From an uncultured Bacilli bacterium (GTDB taxonomy: Bacteria; Bacillota_I; Bacilli_A; RF39; UBA660), in assembly GCA_944329255.1 (NCBI GenBank), contig CALVIA010000023.1:1-15191 (forward strand): DNA of 15,191 bases, read 5' to 3'. Shown one piece after another: positions 14,934 through 15,191 of the stretch; the stretch's first letter is position 1; each line of letters starts with the position of its first letter. Under the pieces are notes generated by a model. It saw only the letters and a program-made list of their open reading frames with translations. It ran no database searches and had not been told where the DNA came from. A program made the position numbers and the translations under genes.

Positions 14934-15106
14934 TATTATTTGTGGATAAATAATATTATTAACAAGTTATTCACAAAATTTTAAATATAAAAAAACACAT
15001 ATTTATTGCATTTATTGCAAAAAAAATGATTTATCCACATTTTTAACATTTTTTTCAAATATTCACATTTGTTTTAAAAAAAAATAATGTGGATAACTGT
15101 GGATAA
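14915..15106. other. oriC: oriC, upstream DnaA-box cluster
   Basis: Perfect boxes (TTATNCACA in either direction) lie at 14941-14949 (minus), 14967-14975 (plus, TTATTCACA), 15031-15039 (plus), 15088-15096 (minus) and 15098-15106 (minus). One-mismatch boxes are at 14915-14923 (TAATTCACA) and 15059-15067 (ATATTCACA). The last two perfect boxes are 10 bp apart, one helical turn. Between 14976 and 15030 there is a box-free, extremely AT-rich stretch. The non-coding interval upstream of dnaA (14870 to the window end) has no credible complete gene. With the boxes between dnaA and dnaN this makes a bipartite origin of the Bacillus type. Confidence 0.85.
15001..15018. repeat. Tandem 9-bp repeat ATTTATTGC x2 within oriC
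   Basis: ATTTATTGC occurs at 15001-15009 and again at 15010-15018, followed by a run of A. It lies in the box-free part of the upstream origin. TTATTGCA also forms the terminator/operator palindrome between rsmG and parB. Confidence 0.6.
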
Positions 15107-15135
15107 CAAAAAAAATCGTAAATTTTTAGACTAAA

Positions 15136-15187
15136 GTCCGTTTTTTAACGGATCTTTTTCTTTATCAGATTTATTGCCGTTTTTTTA
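15136..15187 (+). terminator. Terminator-like or attenuator-like hairpins beyond oriC
   Basis: TCCGTT (15137-15142) and AACGGA (15147-15152) pair over 6 bp around a T4 loop, followed on the plus strand by CTTTTTCTTT. The same AACGG (15147-15151) could instead pair with CCGTT at 15178-15182, which is followed by T6. An inner ATCT/AGAT pair supports that second structure. The stretch is richer in GC than its surroundings. It may end a short plus-strand transcript, or be the leader of a rightward gene beyond the edge (rpmH is divergent from dnaA in many Bacillota). The window edge prevents a decision. Confidence 0.35.
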
Positions 15188-15191
15188 GTGA

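Noticed and set aside
15145..15191. Minus-strand open frame ending at 15145 (basic C-terminus KKKIR)
   Set aside because: It has only 15 codons and unusual codons for the window (ctg, acg, atc, cgt). The stretch is better explained as hairpin-forming non-coding DNA, though the edge prevents certainty.

Overview
The window looks like the replication-origin region of a very AT-rich, Gram-positive-type bacterium of the phylum Bacillota, probably class Bacilli. The evidence is an RNA polymerase delta subunit (rpoE), a YwiB-like DUF1934 gene directly before argS, the prfA-prmC-spoIIR gene block, a Noc-like ParB and AGGAGG-type ribosome binding sites. GC content is well under 30% by eye. spoIIR points to an endospore-forming ancestry or lifestyle. 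An uncultured gut lineage of the RF39/Erysipelotrichales kind would fit, but that is inference. Genes are packed tightly. No rRNA, tRNA, CRISPR array, insertion sequence or transposase was seen.

Right end (about 13.4-15.2 kb): a bipartite oriC. Five perfect and two one-mismatch DnaA boxes lie upstream of dnaA. Two abutting perfect boxes lie between dnaA and dnaN, next to a run of A/T triplets that resembles a DNA unwinding element. From here dnaA-dnaN, mnmG-rsmG, a ParB/Noc-family gene and two prepilin-like genes all read leftward, away from the origin and co-directional with replication. Three intrinsic terminators separate these units. Each is overlapped by, or abuts, the promoter proposed for the next unit.

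Middle (5.15-7.07 kb): one class A penicillin-binding protein on the plus strand, head-on to replication. Its 3' end overlaps the second pilin-like gene by 8 bp.

Left (0.14-5.0 kb): a leftward operon driven by an extended -10 promoter: DUF1934, argS, rpoE, prfA, prmC, spoIIR. It joins tRNA charging, transcription fidelity, translation termination and a sporulation signal. Stop codons overlap the next ribosome binding site (DUF1934/argS, argS/rpoE) or the next gene (prfA/prmC), suggesting translational coupling. At the far left, 25 codons of a hydrophobic C-terminus on the plus strand are cut by the window edge.

The least conventional content is the pair of tandem paralogous proteins with a type IV prepilin N-terminus and a bacterial Ig-like (DUF5011/HYR-type) C-terminus, placed where soj/parA would be expected after parB. 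Also notable are the long Asn-rich linker in ParB, the relocation of mnmG-rsmG-parB to downstream of dnaN, and the complete absence of TGA stop codons.
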